Positions 49,235-59,456 of a stretch of 64,000 nucleotides of DNA are shown piece by piece; the first letter of the stretch is position 1, and each line of letters opens with the position of its first letter. This DNA is from Candidatus Peribacteria bacterium (GTDB lineage Bacteria > Patescibacteriota > Gracilibacteria > UBA1369 > LOWO2-01-FULL-3). The notes under the pieces are model-generated. The model had not been told where the DNA came from. It worked only from the letters and a program-made list of their open reading frames with translations, and made no database searches. Location of the stretch: assembly GCA_943356465.1 (NCBI GenBank), contig CALREX010000005.1:1-64000 (forward strand). The letters run 5' to 3'. The translations under genes and the position numbers were made by a program.

Positions 49235-51079
49235 ATGAACGGTAAAAAAATAAAAAAAAGTGGCGATTTAGAGCCTCAGGATGAGGTAAAACAGGACGTA
49301 AGTGATTACATCGAAGAAGTTGAAAAGCCCGAACTCATTTCAAAAAAGAAAGTTTTGTATGCTGATATAGATGACGAAATCACAACTCTTTACGATAAAA
49401 TCCGTCCTCTAAAAATGAAGAATATTTATATTGTTGTTCCGCAAAGATCGATACTTTTTCAAAGTGTTGTAAATTTGAAAATTTTGAAAAGGAAAATGGA
49501 AGATGACGGTAAATTGCTGTATCTGATTACCAATGATAAAAATGGCATTTATATGGCTGCGCAGATCGGGATTCCTGTATATAACAGGGAAGCCGAAGGC
49601 AAGCCTGTGCTTTTTTCAACTGAAGTAACCGATGAAAAATTAAAAATTACGCCACTAAAAGCAAGCGTAAATTCTTTAGAAGAAGATGCTCCAACAAGGA
49701 TGTCTGAAAAGAAAATTTCCATAAGTGAGATTTTGCAAAAGTTCAAAGGATTCAAAAAAACTCTGGATATAAAAAAAATAGAATCACAACCAAAAAAAGA
49801 TAAACCAAAAAGTAAATTTGTTATTGTGGCGCCAAACAGGCAAGCCCTTATAGGGCTTATTGTCGCGACTCTTTGTGTATTGCTTGTTGTTGTATATATA
49901 GCTCTACCAGGCGTTACGATCTATGTAACTCCTGCCGCTAGTGTGCTTGAAAAATCAGTAAATATAACACTTGCCGATGCCCAAAAAAATGCTGCGGAAC
50001 TTCAAGCAAAGGATCCTCATATGATAGCAAGTTATCCTATCGAAACAACTGTCACAAAAACTATTACACATTATGCGACCGGCAAAAAAATATCAGAGAA
50101 AGGAGCTAATGCAAGCGGAAAAATCATGATATATAATTTATCAAATAATTCCTGGCCGCTAATAGCACAGACAAGATTTCAGACCAAAGAAGGAATTGTT
50201 TTCAGAATTCCAAATGGAACTACTGTTCCACCGGCATCGTCGACAGGTCCCGGGAAAATCGAGGCATTTGTGTCTGCCGATCCAACTGATGCATATGGAA
50301 GTATTGTTGGCGCAAAGGGAAATATCGGGCCTACAAGATTTTCTCTGCCAGGACTTAGAGATGACAGTAAATCAAAAATTTATGCAGAAAATACAGCTCC
50401 TATGGCCGGAGGTATCACAGATTATGTCAGTTTTGTTTCTGATAAAGATATTGAAGCCGCTAAATCAAGAGCAAAAGATGAGGTCTTGAAAGATGCAATA
50501 CAGGAATTGAAACTTGTAATGCAAGATAAAGCCAAGCTCGCAGGTGGAGATTCTTCAAAGTACAGTCTTCTAGAAGGCGATGGTGCTATAGAAATAGGTG
50601 ATGTGAGTATCAATGCGCCTACGGATATCACCAACAAGGAGATGAATCAATTTAATGTTACAGCAAATGTGCATGTAAAAGGGCTTTATTATGATTCCAA
50701 TGAAATGATTTCTATACTTGTGCAGGAGCTTGAGATGAAAAAAAGTCCGCAGAAGAAACTTCTTCGTATAAACGAGGATTCTTCAACTTATAGAATTTTC
50801 CAAAAAGACGCTGCTTCCGGTAAAGTAAAACTCACGGCTAATATCAAAGGTATAGAAGAGTATTCTATAGATCCTACTTCTGATAATGGAGCCAAATTCC
50901 TTGAAAAAATAAGACAGCATATTGTCGGGAAAAATATAACCGAGGCAAAAAATTATATTCAAAATCTTCCGGAAATAAATAAAGTCGAAATCGAAAGCTG
51001 GCCCGCTTGGGCGCCTACTATTCCAGGTTTGGCAGAAAATATAGATTTTCAGGTGAGGGATGCTGTAAATGCGGAGTAG
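49235..51079 (+). CDS. Membrane protein with cytoplasmic N-domain, one TM and baseplate-J-like extracellular region
   Basis: TM LIGLIVATLCVLLVVVYIALPGVTIYVTPA; GKIMIYNLSNNSWPLIAQTRFQTKEGIVFRIPNGTTVP baseplate-J-like pattern. Confidence 0.6.
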   Translation: MNGKKIKKSGDLEPQDEVKQDVSDYIEEVEKPELISKKKVLYADIDDEITTLYDKIRPLKMKNIYIVVPQRSILFQSVVNLKILKRKMEDDGKLLYLITNDKNGIYMAAQIGIPVYNREAEGKPVLFSTEVTDEKLKITPLKASVNSLEEDAPTRMSEKKISISEILQKFKGFKKTLDIKKIESQPKKDKPKSKFVIVAPNRQALIGLIVATLCVLLVVVYIALPGVTIYVTPAASVLEKSVNITLADAQKNAAELQAKDPHMIASYPIETTVTKTITHYATGKKISEKGANASGKIMIYNLSNNSWPLIAQTRFQTKEGIVFRIPNGTTVPPASSTGPGKIEAFVSADPTDAYGSIVGAKGNIGPTRFSLPGLRDDSKSKIYAENTAPMAGGITDYVSFVSDKDIEAAKSRAKDEVLKDAIQELKLVMQDKAKLAGGDSSKYSLLEGDGAIEIGDVSINAPTDITNKEMNQFNVTANVHVKGLYYDSNEMISILVQELEMKKSPQKKLLRINEDSSTYRIFQKDAASGKVKLTANIKGIEEYSIDPTSDNGAKFLEKIRQHIVGKNITEAKNYIQNLPEINKVEIESWPAWAPTIPGLAENIDFQVRDAVNAE

Positions 51080-51162
51080 GCGATTGATGGCTACTTAGCA
51101 TTTGTTATTTGTGTCATTTTGTGGTATAATCTTGATAGATAAAAATCTAAAACAAAAACAAA

Positions 51163-52551
51163 ATGAATAACAGATATCTAAAAAGTGCTATCATTTCAAG
51201 CTCTGTCGCAGTTGTGACCGGAGTTTTACTTTTTGGTATAAACGCAACATTCGGCGCTCCAACATATCAGCCTCCAGGGGCTGACGTAAGTCCTACGTTT
51301 AGTGGGGTTAATGTTAATGGGTCTGTTAAGATTGCTGAAACTAATGTCTATGCTTCTCCTAATAATCAAGTTCTTAATGATGCCACTGGAGGAATGCTGA
51401 CTTTAAAAAACGATCCTGTAAATTCTCCTAGGAAAGGGATTTTTATGGATGGTGATGATATAGTGGCTTTTGGTCAATCGCTATATTTGAATGTTATGGG
51501 CAAGCAGCAGGTTGTGATTGGAAGTAAAGATGCTCCATCAAGTTTGGATATACCAGGCGGGTATATTCGAAATTCCAATAATGGCAGTGATCCAGTAACA
51601 ATATTTGGTATCAAGCTTCCAGGTGGTAATACTGATCTTGATGTGGCTTCTTCAAGTTCAATTAAAAATTCCACAGGTGGATTTCCTGTTGATGTCAGTG
51701 ATCCTGATGGACTAAAACTTTCAGCTGGTAATTTGGATATGCAAAATGGTGTAATAAAAAATTCAACCGGCAATAATTCTGGAAATGTCAAAATAGATGA
51801 TGCGCTTGATGTTACTAGTGCTGTTGCTACGAATACTGTAAAAAGTTATTCTGGAGGAACAATCAATGTAAATAATGCATTGGATATTCTTGGTTCTTAT
51901 CTTGCCACTGACAGTCTTAAAAGCCACACCGGCGGTGGTTCTGTAAACGTAGACAGCCCTCTAAAAATTAATAAGCAAATTGATATTCCTGATCCTGACG
52001 GAGGAACGGTTAGTTTAGTTGCTAAGGCTGGAGATCTTCCCTCTTATCTTACGCTTACAGGGTCTTTGCAGACCAACGGAGATATTATTTCATATGGCAA
52101 AATTGCTTTGTATGGAGCAGGTTCTCTCTTCATGAAAGGGTTTTCCGCCCTTGGGACCAGTACTTTTGCCGATATTGATGCGACAGGTAAAATATCAAAT
52201 TCAGTTGGAGATGTAAGCATAAATGATAATCTTGCTGTAACCGGAAAAGTAACTGCGACCGGAGGGTTTGGAACTTATACTACAGAATTTAATGCTGCAG
52301 CCTATTCTGTTGCAAATGCAGGATTCGCATCAAAGAATTATGCCTGTAATGCTGGAGGGACAGCAGTAAGCTGTTTTGTGAATTCTTATTCTGCAGATCC
52401 TGGTACTACTATATACAGTAATGAATCCGGTGATATGCAGGTTAGTGGTCTTTATATTTACGGTGGAACATGTTGGGCAAATTTTAAAAACAATTCCGGT
52501 TCTACCAAATATTTCAAAGTCGGAGCTGTTTGCTACAATCCTAAATTATAA
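51163..52551 (+). CDS. Secreted repetitive beta-rich (tail-fibre/adhesin-like) protein
   Basis: Signal peptide, then IKNSTGGFPVDVSD / IKNSTGNNSGNVKIDD / VKSYSGGTINVNN / LKSHTGGGSVNVDS repeats. Confidence 0.6.
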   Translation: MNNRYLKSAIISSSVAVVTGVLLFGINATFGAPTYQPPGADVSPTFSGVNVNGSVKIAETNVYASPNNQVLNDATGGMLTLKNDPVNSPRKGIFMDGDDIVAFGQSLYLNVMGKQQVVIGSKDAPSSLDIPGGYIRNSNNGSDPVTIFGIKLPGGNTDLDVASSSSIKNSTGGFPVDVSDPDGLKLSAGNLDMQNGVIKNSTGNNSGNVKIDDALDVTSAVATNTVKSYSGGTINVNNALDILGSYLATDSLKSHTGGGSVNVDSPLKINKQIDIPDPDGGTVSLVAKAGDLPSYLTLTGSLQTNGDIISYGKIALYGAGSLFMKGFSALGTSTFADIDATGKISNSVGDVSINDNLAVTGKVTATGGFGTYTTEFNAAAYSVANAGFASKNYACNAGGTAVSCFVNSYSADPGTTIYSNESGDMQVSGLYIYGGTCWANFKNNSGSTKYFKVGAVCYNPKL

Positions 52552-52554
52552 AAA

Positions 52555-53094
52555 CTACTTAACTAAAGATTTACACTTATCAATAATATCTTTTGGACCT
52601 ATCACATTACATAGTGATGGGTCTTTTTTTGATATTACTAAATCTGAAACTACATTGTATTTGCATGAAACTTTTTGATTTTCATCCTTTATTTGGTCAC
52701 AAATTTTATAGTTTTTCTGTTCATAAGCTTGTTTTTCTATTTGCGTTCTATTTTCGTTTGATGTCTTTGCATCCAATACTGGCTGCACTTGACTTTCGCA
52801 AGCCATTCTATATCTTTCTAGATCAATTTTTTTGCACAAGGTTATGTCGACTTTTGTTACCGCTTCTGCTGTAATTTTTCCGGCATTTACTATGCGTGCA
52901 CATTCCTCTTTCATTGCCTTATCCAATATTTGATTACATTGACTGAAATCAGTTGTTTTAACACCTTGATCATAAAATTGTTGATCCAAGGCTTTATTCC
53001 CTGCCGTGCTTAGGGATTTGTCTGAAGTTTGCGTAGAAAAACTACATCCTGAAAATACAGATAGAACTAAAAATATTGGTATTAATTTTTTCAT
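52555..53094 (-). CDS. Lipoprotein with Cys-containing helical repeats
   Basis: FLVLSVFSGCSF lipobox; repeated Cys spacings. Confidence 0.65.
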   Translation of the reverse strand: MKKLIPIFLVLSVFSGCSFSTQTSDKSLSTAGNKALDQQFYDQGVKTTDFSQCNQILDKAMKEECARIVNAGKITAEAVTKVDITLCKKIDLERYRMACESQVQPVLDAKTSNENRTQIEKQAYEQKNYKICDQIKDENQKVSCKYNVVSDLVISKKDPSLCNVIGPKDIIDKCKSLVK

Positions 53095-53119
53095 ATGTTT
53101 TGTGAGGTTTTAAATATTT

Positions 53120-53845
53120 TTACAAGCCTAATTGTTTTCTAATAGCTTCAGCTTTGTCCTGATCTTCGTTTTTCTTTTGAGATTGTTCGTATTCAGCCTC
53201 CAAATCTATCCATTCGTTATAGTGCTGTTGAGCAAGTTTTTCAAGCTGAGGAACATGTTTTTTTGACAGTGCTGCAAATTTTTCTTTTTCCTCTTCAAAG
53301 ATACTGATAAGCTCGTCAATTTGAGATTGTTTTAGCTTTGGAACTGATTCTATAATTCTTTTTTTCTCCTCTCTTGAAAGTGAAATCGAACCTGCTAAAA
53401 GCTTAACAAAATATGCTTCATCAAAATTCATATCATGCTTTGGCAATTTTATCTTTAGTGGCGCTACAAATTTTGTACCAAGCTGGAAATTTGCAGGAGT
53501 AGTGTCTTCAGGCTCTTGTGGTGGCATTCCTCCCTGCGGAAATCCTCCCATTCCCATGTCTCCTCCGAAACCTTGTCCCATATCACCGTACATTCCTCCT
53601 TGTGGATAACCTTGTGGCGTGTACATTCCTGGCGGCATTCCTCCCTGCGGATAGCCTTGCGGCGGATACATTCCCGGTGGATATGCGCCTGGCATACCTC
53701 CTTGTGGATAACCTTGAGGTGGATACATTCCTGGTGGTACTGCTCCTTGTGGAGGTACTTGTTGTGGTGGTTGTGTTTGCCCTTGTCCTTGTGGATTTTG
53801 ACCTGCGGGTTGAGCACCTGCTCCTTGAGTATTTTGTGGATCCAT
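53120..53845 (-). CDS. Protein with Pro/Gly/Gln/Tyr-rich disordered repeat N-terminus and helical C-terminus
   Basis: MYPPQGYPQGGMPGAYPPG / MYPPQGYPQGGMPPG / MYTPQGYPQGGMYG repeats. Confidence 0.75.
   Translation of the reverse strand: MDPQNTQGAGAQPAGQNPQGQGQTQPPQQVPPQGAVPPGMYPPQGYPQGGMPGAYPPGMYPPQGYPQGGMPPGMYTPQGYPQGGMYGDMGQGFGGDMGMGGFPQGGMPPQEPEDTTPANFQLGTKFVAPLKIKLPKHDMNFDEAYFVKLLAGSISLSREEKKRIIESVPKLKQSQIDELISIFEEEKEKFAALSKKHVPQLEKLAQQHYNEWIDLEAEYEQSQKKNEDQDKAEAIRKQLGL
53590..53730 (-). repeat. Coding tandem repeats (about 45 bp) for MYPPQGYPQGGMPPG
   Basis: Three near-identical units seen at both DNA and protein level. Confidence 0.85.
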
Positions 53846-53949
53846 ATAGTTTTTTTTAATTTCTTCGAGATTATACCTTAATCCTGTTTATTTGGCTAGA
53901 CAACTTTGTCTATCACATATAGAATCTAGCTCGCTTTGCTAATATTTGT

Positions 53950-54025
53950 GGACGCTTAGCTCAGTTGGTAGAGCGTCTCGTTGACGTCGAGAAGGTCAGT
54001 GGTTCGAACCCACTAGTGTCCACCA
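53950..54025 (+). tRNA. tRNA-Val(GAC), CCA encoded
   Basis: GGACGCTTAGCTCAGTTGGTAGAGCGTCTCGTTGACGTCGAGAAGGTCAGTGGTTCGAACCCACTAGTGTCCACCA folds as a cloverleaf; loop TTGACGT. Confidence 0.97.
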
Positions 54026-54046
54026 AGATGAAAAATCAAAATACTA

Positions 54047-54574
54047 TTAATTCATAGTCTTACCAGGAGAGGTCTTGATAACATTTTCGAGTATTTCTAC
54101 CATTCTTAGTAGTTGTTTGCTGTATTCTTCGCATGCTTTTCCCTGGCTAGGATTTGCAATCATTGTGGCTTGAGTGTGTCTTGCGATGTTTTGTTTCATA
54201 ACAGTCAACCTCTTAGCTACGACCTCATTATAACCGTGTTCTCCTGCAGTTAGAGCACGCAAAGTTAAAAATGCACTTATTACTTTTTCTATCTCCCCCT
54301 GAGATGACTGTGACGAAAGACTAGTTCGAGATGGTTTCCTGTCACCTTTCATTTTAAACATAAAGTACCCATCATTATCGGGGAATGGCAAAAACTGTAA
54401 TTCTCTCCTTAGATATATCAAATCCGGTCTCCATCTAAAGACAGTATCAAAAGCAGTTCTCAATTTATGTCTGAAATCTGTTTTTGGCGCCTCACCTTTT
54501 AGTTCGTCAAATGCTGTAAACTGTAAATCATCAATATCTTCAATTTGGCCTTCATCATTATTTTCTGCTGACAT
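54047..54574 (-). CDS. Hypothetical protein
   Basis: 175-aa ORF with clean boundaries. Confidence 0.5.
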   Translation of the reverse strand: MSAENNDEGQIEDIDDLQFTAFDELKGEAPKTDFRHKLRTAFDTVFRWRPDLIYLRRELQFLPFPDNDGYFMFKMKGDRKPSRTSLSSQSSQGEIEKVISAFLTLRALTAGEHGYNEVVAKRLTVMKQNIARHTQATMIANPSQGKACEEYSKQLLRMVEILENVIKTSPGKTMN

Positions 54575-54654
54575 ATTAGTGTATGTTAATAATTTGCACT
54601 ATTATTTTAACATATATTGAGCCTAAAGTCAACAAATAGCCACTGTTTTCAAGA

Positions 54655-56031
54655 TTATTTCTGCATTGCAATCACTTTTATTTGGCATAGCTCCCTGAAT
54701 CCGACTGTTCCATGCTCTCTTCCCATGCCTGAATTTTTAAATCCACCAAAAGGGTTACAGTGTAACCAACGACTGACGTTATTTATCTCAACAGTCCCAG
54801 CATCTATTTTTGATGCTACTCTTTTTGCGCAATTGAGATCTTTTGAATAAATCCTGCTACCAAGTCCGTAAACAGTATCATTTGCCAATGCTATGGCTTC
54901 TTCCTCAGTTTTAAATGACATAATCGGCAGCACGGGGCCGAAAACTTCTTCCTTCCATACTCGCATATTTCTATCTACGTTTGTCAAAAGTGTTGGCACG
55001 TAAAAAGCTCCTTTTAAATTCTCCGGAATTTGTCCGACATGAATTACTTTTGCTCCTTTTTCCTTTGCATCCTCAACTTGTTCTTTAATCAACTTTAATT
55101 GCCTCTCCGCTACTAAGCTTCCGAGATCAGTCTTCTCGTCATCGGGATCCCCAACTGTTTTTTTCTGAATTTCTTTTTCTAATTTTTCAACTACTTCATG
55201 GTAAATTGACTCATGAACTATAAGCCTTTTTGTGGCATCGCATACTTGTCCGCAATTACTAAATCTTTCTGCGTAAATCTCAGGAATGACATTTACCAAA
55301 TCTATGTCTTCAAATAATACTGCAGGACTTGAACCTCCCATTTCCAGAATTGCTTTGATAAATTTCTCGGCAGCGATTTTATAAAGGTCTTTTCCTGCTA
55401 AAGTGCTTCCAGTAAACCAAATTAAATCCACGTCACTTGTTGCTAATTTGCGACCTATGTCCCCTCCTCCGTAAATTTCAGCAAATACGCCTTCCGGTAA
55501 ATTTCCTGATGACATCACTTCTTCTATAAGTTTCCCGACAAGCGGACATTCTTCTGAAATTTTGTAGACAACCGTGTTTCCCGCAATTAGGTTTGGAATC
55601 CCTCCCCAAACAAACATATCCAAAGGATAATTCCATGGAGTGATTACCGCTGCTACACCGAATGGTTCGTAAACAATTTGGTGTAATGATTCTTTATCTT
55701 CATAAGTTATTTCATTACTCAAAGCCTTTTCACCATTTTCCAAGAACCATTTGATGTCACTTACAACTTCTTGTACTTCCCCTTTACTCTGAGTGATGGG
55801 TTTGCCCATTTCTTTTGTGATAAGAGCGGCAAATTCATCTTTTTTTGCTTCGAATTTTCCATATAGAGGCGCAAGAATTTCTATTCTTTTTTTCACTCCC
55901 AATTCTTTCCATTTTAATTTAGCTTTATTTGCTAGTGCTACTTTTTGAATTATTTCTTCATCCGAAGAAACATCAACTTCTCCAATAATTTCGTAATTTT
56001 TTGCCGGATTTGTTGAAATGATTTTTTTCAT
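54655..56031 (-). CDS. NAD(P)-dependent aldehyde dehydrogenase (succinate-semialdehyde DH-like)
   Basis: AAVITPWNYPLDMFVWGGIPNLIAGNTVVYK, FTGSTLAGKDL, ILEMGGSSPAVLFED, FSNCGQVCDATKRL. Confidence 0.93.
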   Translation of the reverse strand: MKKIISTNPAKNYEIIGEVDVSSDEEIIQKVALANKAKLKWKELGVKKRIEILAPLYGKFEAKKDEFAALITKEMGKPITQSKGEVQEVVSDIKWFLENGEKALSNEITYEDKESLHQIVYEPFGVAAVITPWNYPLDMFVWGGIPNLIAGNTVVYKISEECPLVGKLIEEVMSSGNLPEGVFAEIYGGGDIGRKLATSDVDLIWFTGSTLAGKDLYKIAAEKFIKAILEMGGSSPAVLFEDIDLVNVIPEIYAERFSNCGQVCDATKRLIVHESIYHEVVEKLEKEIQKKTVGDPDDEKTDLGSLVAERQLKLIKEQVEDAKEKGAKVIHVGQIPENLKGAFYVPTLLTNVDRNMRVWKEEVFGPVLPIMSFKTEEEAIALANDTVYGLGSRIYSKDLNCAKRVASKIDAGTVEINNVSRWLHCNPFGGFKNSGMGREHGTVGFRELCQIKVIAMQK

Positions 56032-56062
56032 GGTAGAATTATATCATATTGTTTTAATTCTT

Positions 56063-57244
56063 ATGAAATTTCCAAAAAGCATTATCAGATGGGCCTATTA
56101 TGATTTTGCGAATTCGGCGTATTTTTTGATTTATCCATCTTTTTTATTGCCTGCATTCTTTTCTTCCGTTTTATTAAATCATGGATATTCTCTTAGTTCT
56201 TGGGGGTTTGCCAATGCGTTATCCACTATTATCGGAGTTATCCTTGCAATTTTGATCGGCAGATTTTCCGATAAAAGAAGTAAATTCCATGCTTTCAAAT
56301 GGTCGATCATTCTGTCGTTTTTTGGTATGGCTGCGCTTTCTTTTGCCATAAAGCATGATTTTAATTATGTTGTTTTCTTTTATATTTTCACAAATGCTGT
56401 TTTTATTCTTTCCTTATCCCTTTCAGATTCTGTTTTACCGCATGTGTCTACAAAAGAAAATGCCTATGAATATAGCGGATTTGCATGGGGATTTGGCTAT
56501 ATAGGTGGAATATTGGCACTTATTATTGCTATAATTTTGCAAAAATTAACGGGCGATGATTATTCCCCTATTGTTTTTTTGAGTACTGCAATCTTTTATA
56601 TTATTTTTTCCGTGTACTCGTTAAATGGGCTTAAAGATATACAATTAAATGAAAAATCTCCTGTTGTTAAAACTGTTGAAATTTCAAAATTCAATAAATT
56701 TTTATTATTTTTGGGATATTGGTTTATCAGCGAAGGTATTACAGTCATTTTACTGTTTTTCACGATCTATTTGTCCCAAGAATTTGGATTTTCAACCATG
56801 AAAATTGGCATGTGTATGCTATTAGTCCAGCTAATCGCATTCCCTGCAACTTGGTATGGAGGTTATCTGACAAGAAAATTTGACGTAATAAAACTTATCG
56901 GAGTCACTATTGTTCTTTGGGGAATTTCTATTATGTTTTTAGTTATCAATGCCGGCATAATCGGCTTAAGTATAATCCTTGTATCCGGTGCTTTGGCTGT
57001 CGGGAACAGTCAATCGTATTTGCGTTCTCAATATGCGAATATTATTGAACGCAGCGAATCCGGATTTCAATTTGGACTTTTTTCTGTCGTTTCTGAAGCA
57101 GCTGTTTTCTTGGGACCTTTGCTTTATGGTTATGGTAGCGATTATTTCAAAAGCCAAAAGATACCTTTGATTATTTTGTACATAACTATGGTTATTGGAT
57201 TTGTTTTAGTTTGGAATGCTGTAAAGAGAATAAGGAAAAGTTGA
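56063..57244 (+). CDS. MFS transporter (UMF1/Atg22-like)
   Basis: IIRWAYYDFANSAYF N-terminal signature; 12-TM-like; start moved from 56018. Confidence 0.85.
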   Translation: MKFPKSIIRWAYYDFANSAYFLIYPSFLLPAFFSSVLLNHGYSLSSWGFANALSTIIGVILAILIGRFSDKRSKFHAFKWSIILSFFGMAALSFAIKHDFNYVVFFYIFTNAVFILSLSLSDSVLPHVSTKENAYEYSGFAWGFGYIGGILALIIAIILQKLTGDDYSPIVFLSTAIFYIIFSVYSLNGLKDIQLNEKSPVVKTVEISKFNKFLLFLGYWFISEGITVILLFFTIYLSQEFGFSTMKIGMCMLLVQLIAFPATWYGGYLTRKFDVIKLIGVTIVLWGISIMFLVINAGIIGLSIILVSGALAVGNSQSYLRSQYANIIERSESGFQFGLFSVVSEAAVFLGPLLYGYGSDYFKSQKIPLIILYITMVIGFVLVWNAVKRIRKS

Positions 57245-57295
57245 TTTTGTCAGTTAATTAGTTGCCACCTTTTATTTTCCTGCTAGAATTGCGAC

Positions 57296-58165
57296 ATGGC
57301 ACCTAAAAAGAAAATTTTAAAAAAGAAAAAACCTATTAGGACTTTGTCGTTTGGTTTAATATTTTTATTCGCAATTTTTGTTATTGTTATAGGTGTTTTT
57401 GCCACTAATCCTGCTTTGTTTGGCAAGGCTTCTCTTACCAGTATTAAGGCCGGTGCTGCAAAAACAAAAGAATGTAAGTTTGTGCCAAGACAGCATCTGT
57501 ATGCCCCTATTTTGATGTATCACCATATTGGTTACAGTAAATATCGCAATGCTTATTATGTAACTCCTGAGATTTTCGATCAGCAAATGAAATGGCTTAG
57601 GGAAAATAATTATAATGTTATTCCTATGAAACAATTCCATGAAGCTATTTCTTGTGGCTGGGATTTGCCTGAAAATCCTACTGTTTTAACTTTTGATGAT
57701 GGAGATTTGGATCAATATGACAATGCTGTTTCGATCCTTGAAAAATATGGATTTGATGGCACTTTTTATATAGTGACAAGATGGCTTGGGGATAAGTATC
57801 ACATGACTTGGGATATGGTAAAGAATCTTAGTAATGCAGGATTTACTATTGGTGGGCACACAAGGCTTCATCCAAATGTTGCTCATCTTGGTGAAAATAG
57901 TTTAAAGATTGAATTGCTTGATAGTAAAACAGAAATTGAGGGTGAAACAGGTAAAACTGTCGAATTTTTCGCATATCCAGGTGGTGCACATTCAAAAAAT
58001 GCTGAGAATCATGTTAGGGATTACGGTTATTTGAATGCTGTTACTACGGAGCATAGAGTTTACCACGATATAAACAAAGAAGATGATTTTTATACTTTGG
58101 GTAGAATACATATCGGCGACGAAATGTCATCTTTTATAGACTTAATGCACGGAGTGGGACTATGA
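57296..58165 (+). CDS. Membrane-anchored polysaccharide deacetylase
   Basis: PILMYHHIGY, LTFDDGDLDQYDNA, IGGHTRLHPNVAHL. Confidence 0.92.
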   Translation: MAPKKKILKKKKPIRTLSFGLIFLFAIFVIVIGVFATNPALFGKASLTSIKAGAAKTKECKFVPRQHLYAPILMYHHIGYSKYRNAYYVTPEIFDQQMKWLRENNYNVIPMKQFHEAISCGWDLPENPTVLTFDDGDLDQYDNAVSILEKYGFDGTFYIVTRWLGDKYHMTWDMVKNLSNAGFTIGGHTRLHPNVAHLGENSLKIELLDSKTEIEGETGKTVEFFAYPGGAHSKNAENHVRDYGYLNAVTTEHRVYHDINKEDDFYTLGRIHIGDEMSSFIDLMHGVGL

Positions 58166-58665
58166 AAAAGATATTTATTTGTTCTGTTTGTGTAGTTATT
58201 TTGTTTTCCGGATGCGGATTAATCGGTAGAGTTACTTCTCGTGTAGCTGAAAAGTCCGGCAATGATTTAGCTGAAAAATTGATCGGAGGTGATAGTGGAG
58301 TTGATGTTAAAATAAAGGGAGATGGCGAAGCTGACGTCGTATGGCCAAAAGGTATTTCTGCTGACATTCCTGAATTTAAATATGGGAAACTAGATGCGAC
58401 TTTCGATGGCTCTAAAACTGCTGATAGTGGGACTATTATTCAAATAACAAATGTAGAAAAAGATGCTTTTGAAAAATATGCAAAAGATTTGAGAGCGAAA
58501 AAATGGGACGTCAAAGATAATGTTTTAAAAGATTACGGTATTGAAGGTGTACGCCTTGAAGCCACAAAAGGAGATCTTACTGTCATTCTTGATAAAGATC
58601 CGATCGGAGAAAATACTGCATTTTTGACCATAGAAAAAATTGGACAAGCGGTTCCTGTAGAATAA
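58162..58665 (+). CDS. Lipoprotein, hypothetical
   Basis: VVILFSGCGLIG lipobox; ATGA overlap with upstream gene. Confidence 0.7.
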   Translation: MKKIFICSVCVVILFSGCGLIGRVTSRVAEKSGNDLAEKLIGGDSGVDVKIKGDGEADVVWPKGISADIPEFKYGKLDATFDGSKTADSGTIIQITNVEKDAFEKYAKDLRAKKWDVKDNVLKDYGIEGVRLEATKGDLTVILDKDPIGENTAFLTIEKIGQAVPVE

Positions 58666-58694
58666 ATATTTTAGAAAAATTTTAAGAATTTTTA

Positions 58695-59402
58695 ATGTCG
58701 GTGGTTTATTCTATCGACATGATTTTGGATATTTTATTCCCAAAAAGGTGCATCAACTGCGGAAAATTTGAAGATTTTTTGTGCTTAAATTGTAAAAACT
58801 CTCTTAAGGTTGTTGGATTTCAAAGGTGCCCGAATTGTAAAAATAAAAATTTTTGCGGTAAGCTTTGTGATAAATGTGTCGAAAATTTTTATTTTGATCA
58901 ATTGATTTTGTGTTTTCTATATGACCGAAATACCGTACTTCAAAAACTTGTTGTTAATTTTAAATATAAATTTTTGAGATCCATCAATGAATTTTTTATA
59001 AGTACCCTTGAAAATCAATTTTCGAAATTTTTTTATGATTTAAATAAAAATGTTATTGTCGTTCCAGTGCCTATGAGCAGAGAAAAAATGAGATTGCGTG
59101 GGGAAAATCATGCAAAAATTCTTGCGCAAAATTTTGCGAAAAAATTGAATTTAAACTTTTGTGATGCGCTTTGGCGAGATCACAGAGAAGATCAGGCCAA
59201 ATTAAAAAGAATTGATCGCCTTATAAATCTACAAAATTCTATTTTTTTGAAAAAAGAATATGTAAATTGCCTGAACGATAAAACTGTTGTTTTGATTGAT
59301 GATATTGTGACCACGTGTTCTACCGTTAATGAATGTAGTAAGGCTTTGAAAATGGCTAATATCAAGTATATCTGTGTTTTGGCTCTTGCGAGAGGGCACT
59401 AA
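58695..59402 (+). CDS. comF: ComF-family phosphoribosyltransferase-like protein
   Basis: CINCGKFEDFLCLNCKNSL zinc-finger region; VVLIDDIVTTCSTVNECSKALK PRPP motif. Confidence 0.92.
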   Translation: MSVVYSIDMILDILFPKRCINCGKFEDFLCLNCKNSLKVVGFQRCPNCKNKNFCGKLCDKCVENFYFDQLILCFLYDRNTVLQKLVVNFKYKFLRSINEFFISTLENQFSKFFYDLNKNVIVVPVPMSREKMRLRGENHAKILAQNFAKKLNLNFCDALWRDHREDQAKLKRIDRLINLQNSIFLKKEYVNCLNDKTVVLIDDIVTTCSTVNECSKALKMANIKYICVLALARGH

Positions 59403-59456
59403 AAGCATTGTTGATTTTTTGGTATTCTGCTAGAATCCCTCGGGCTAAAAAAATAT

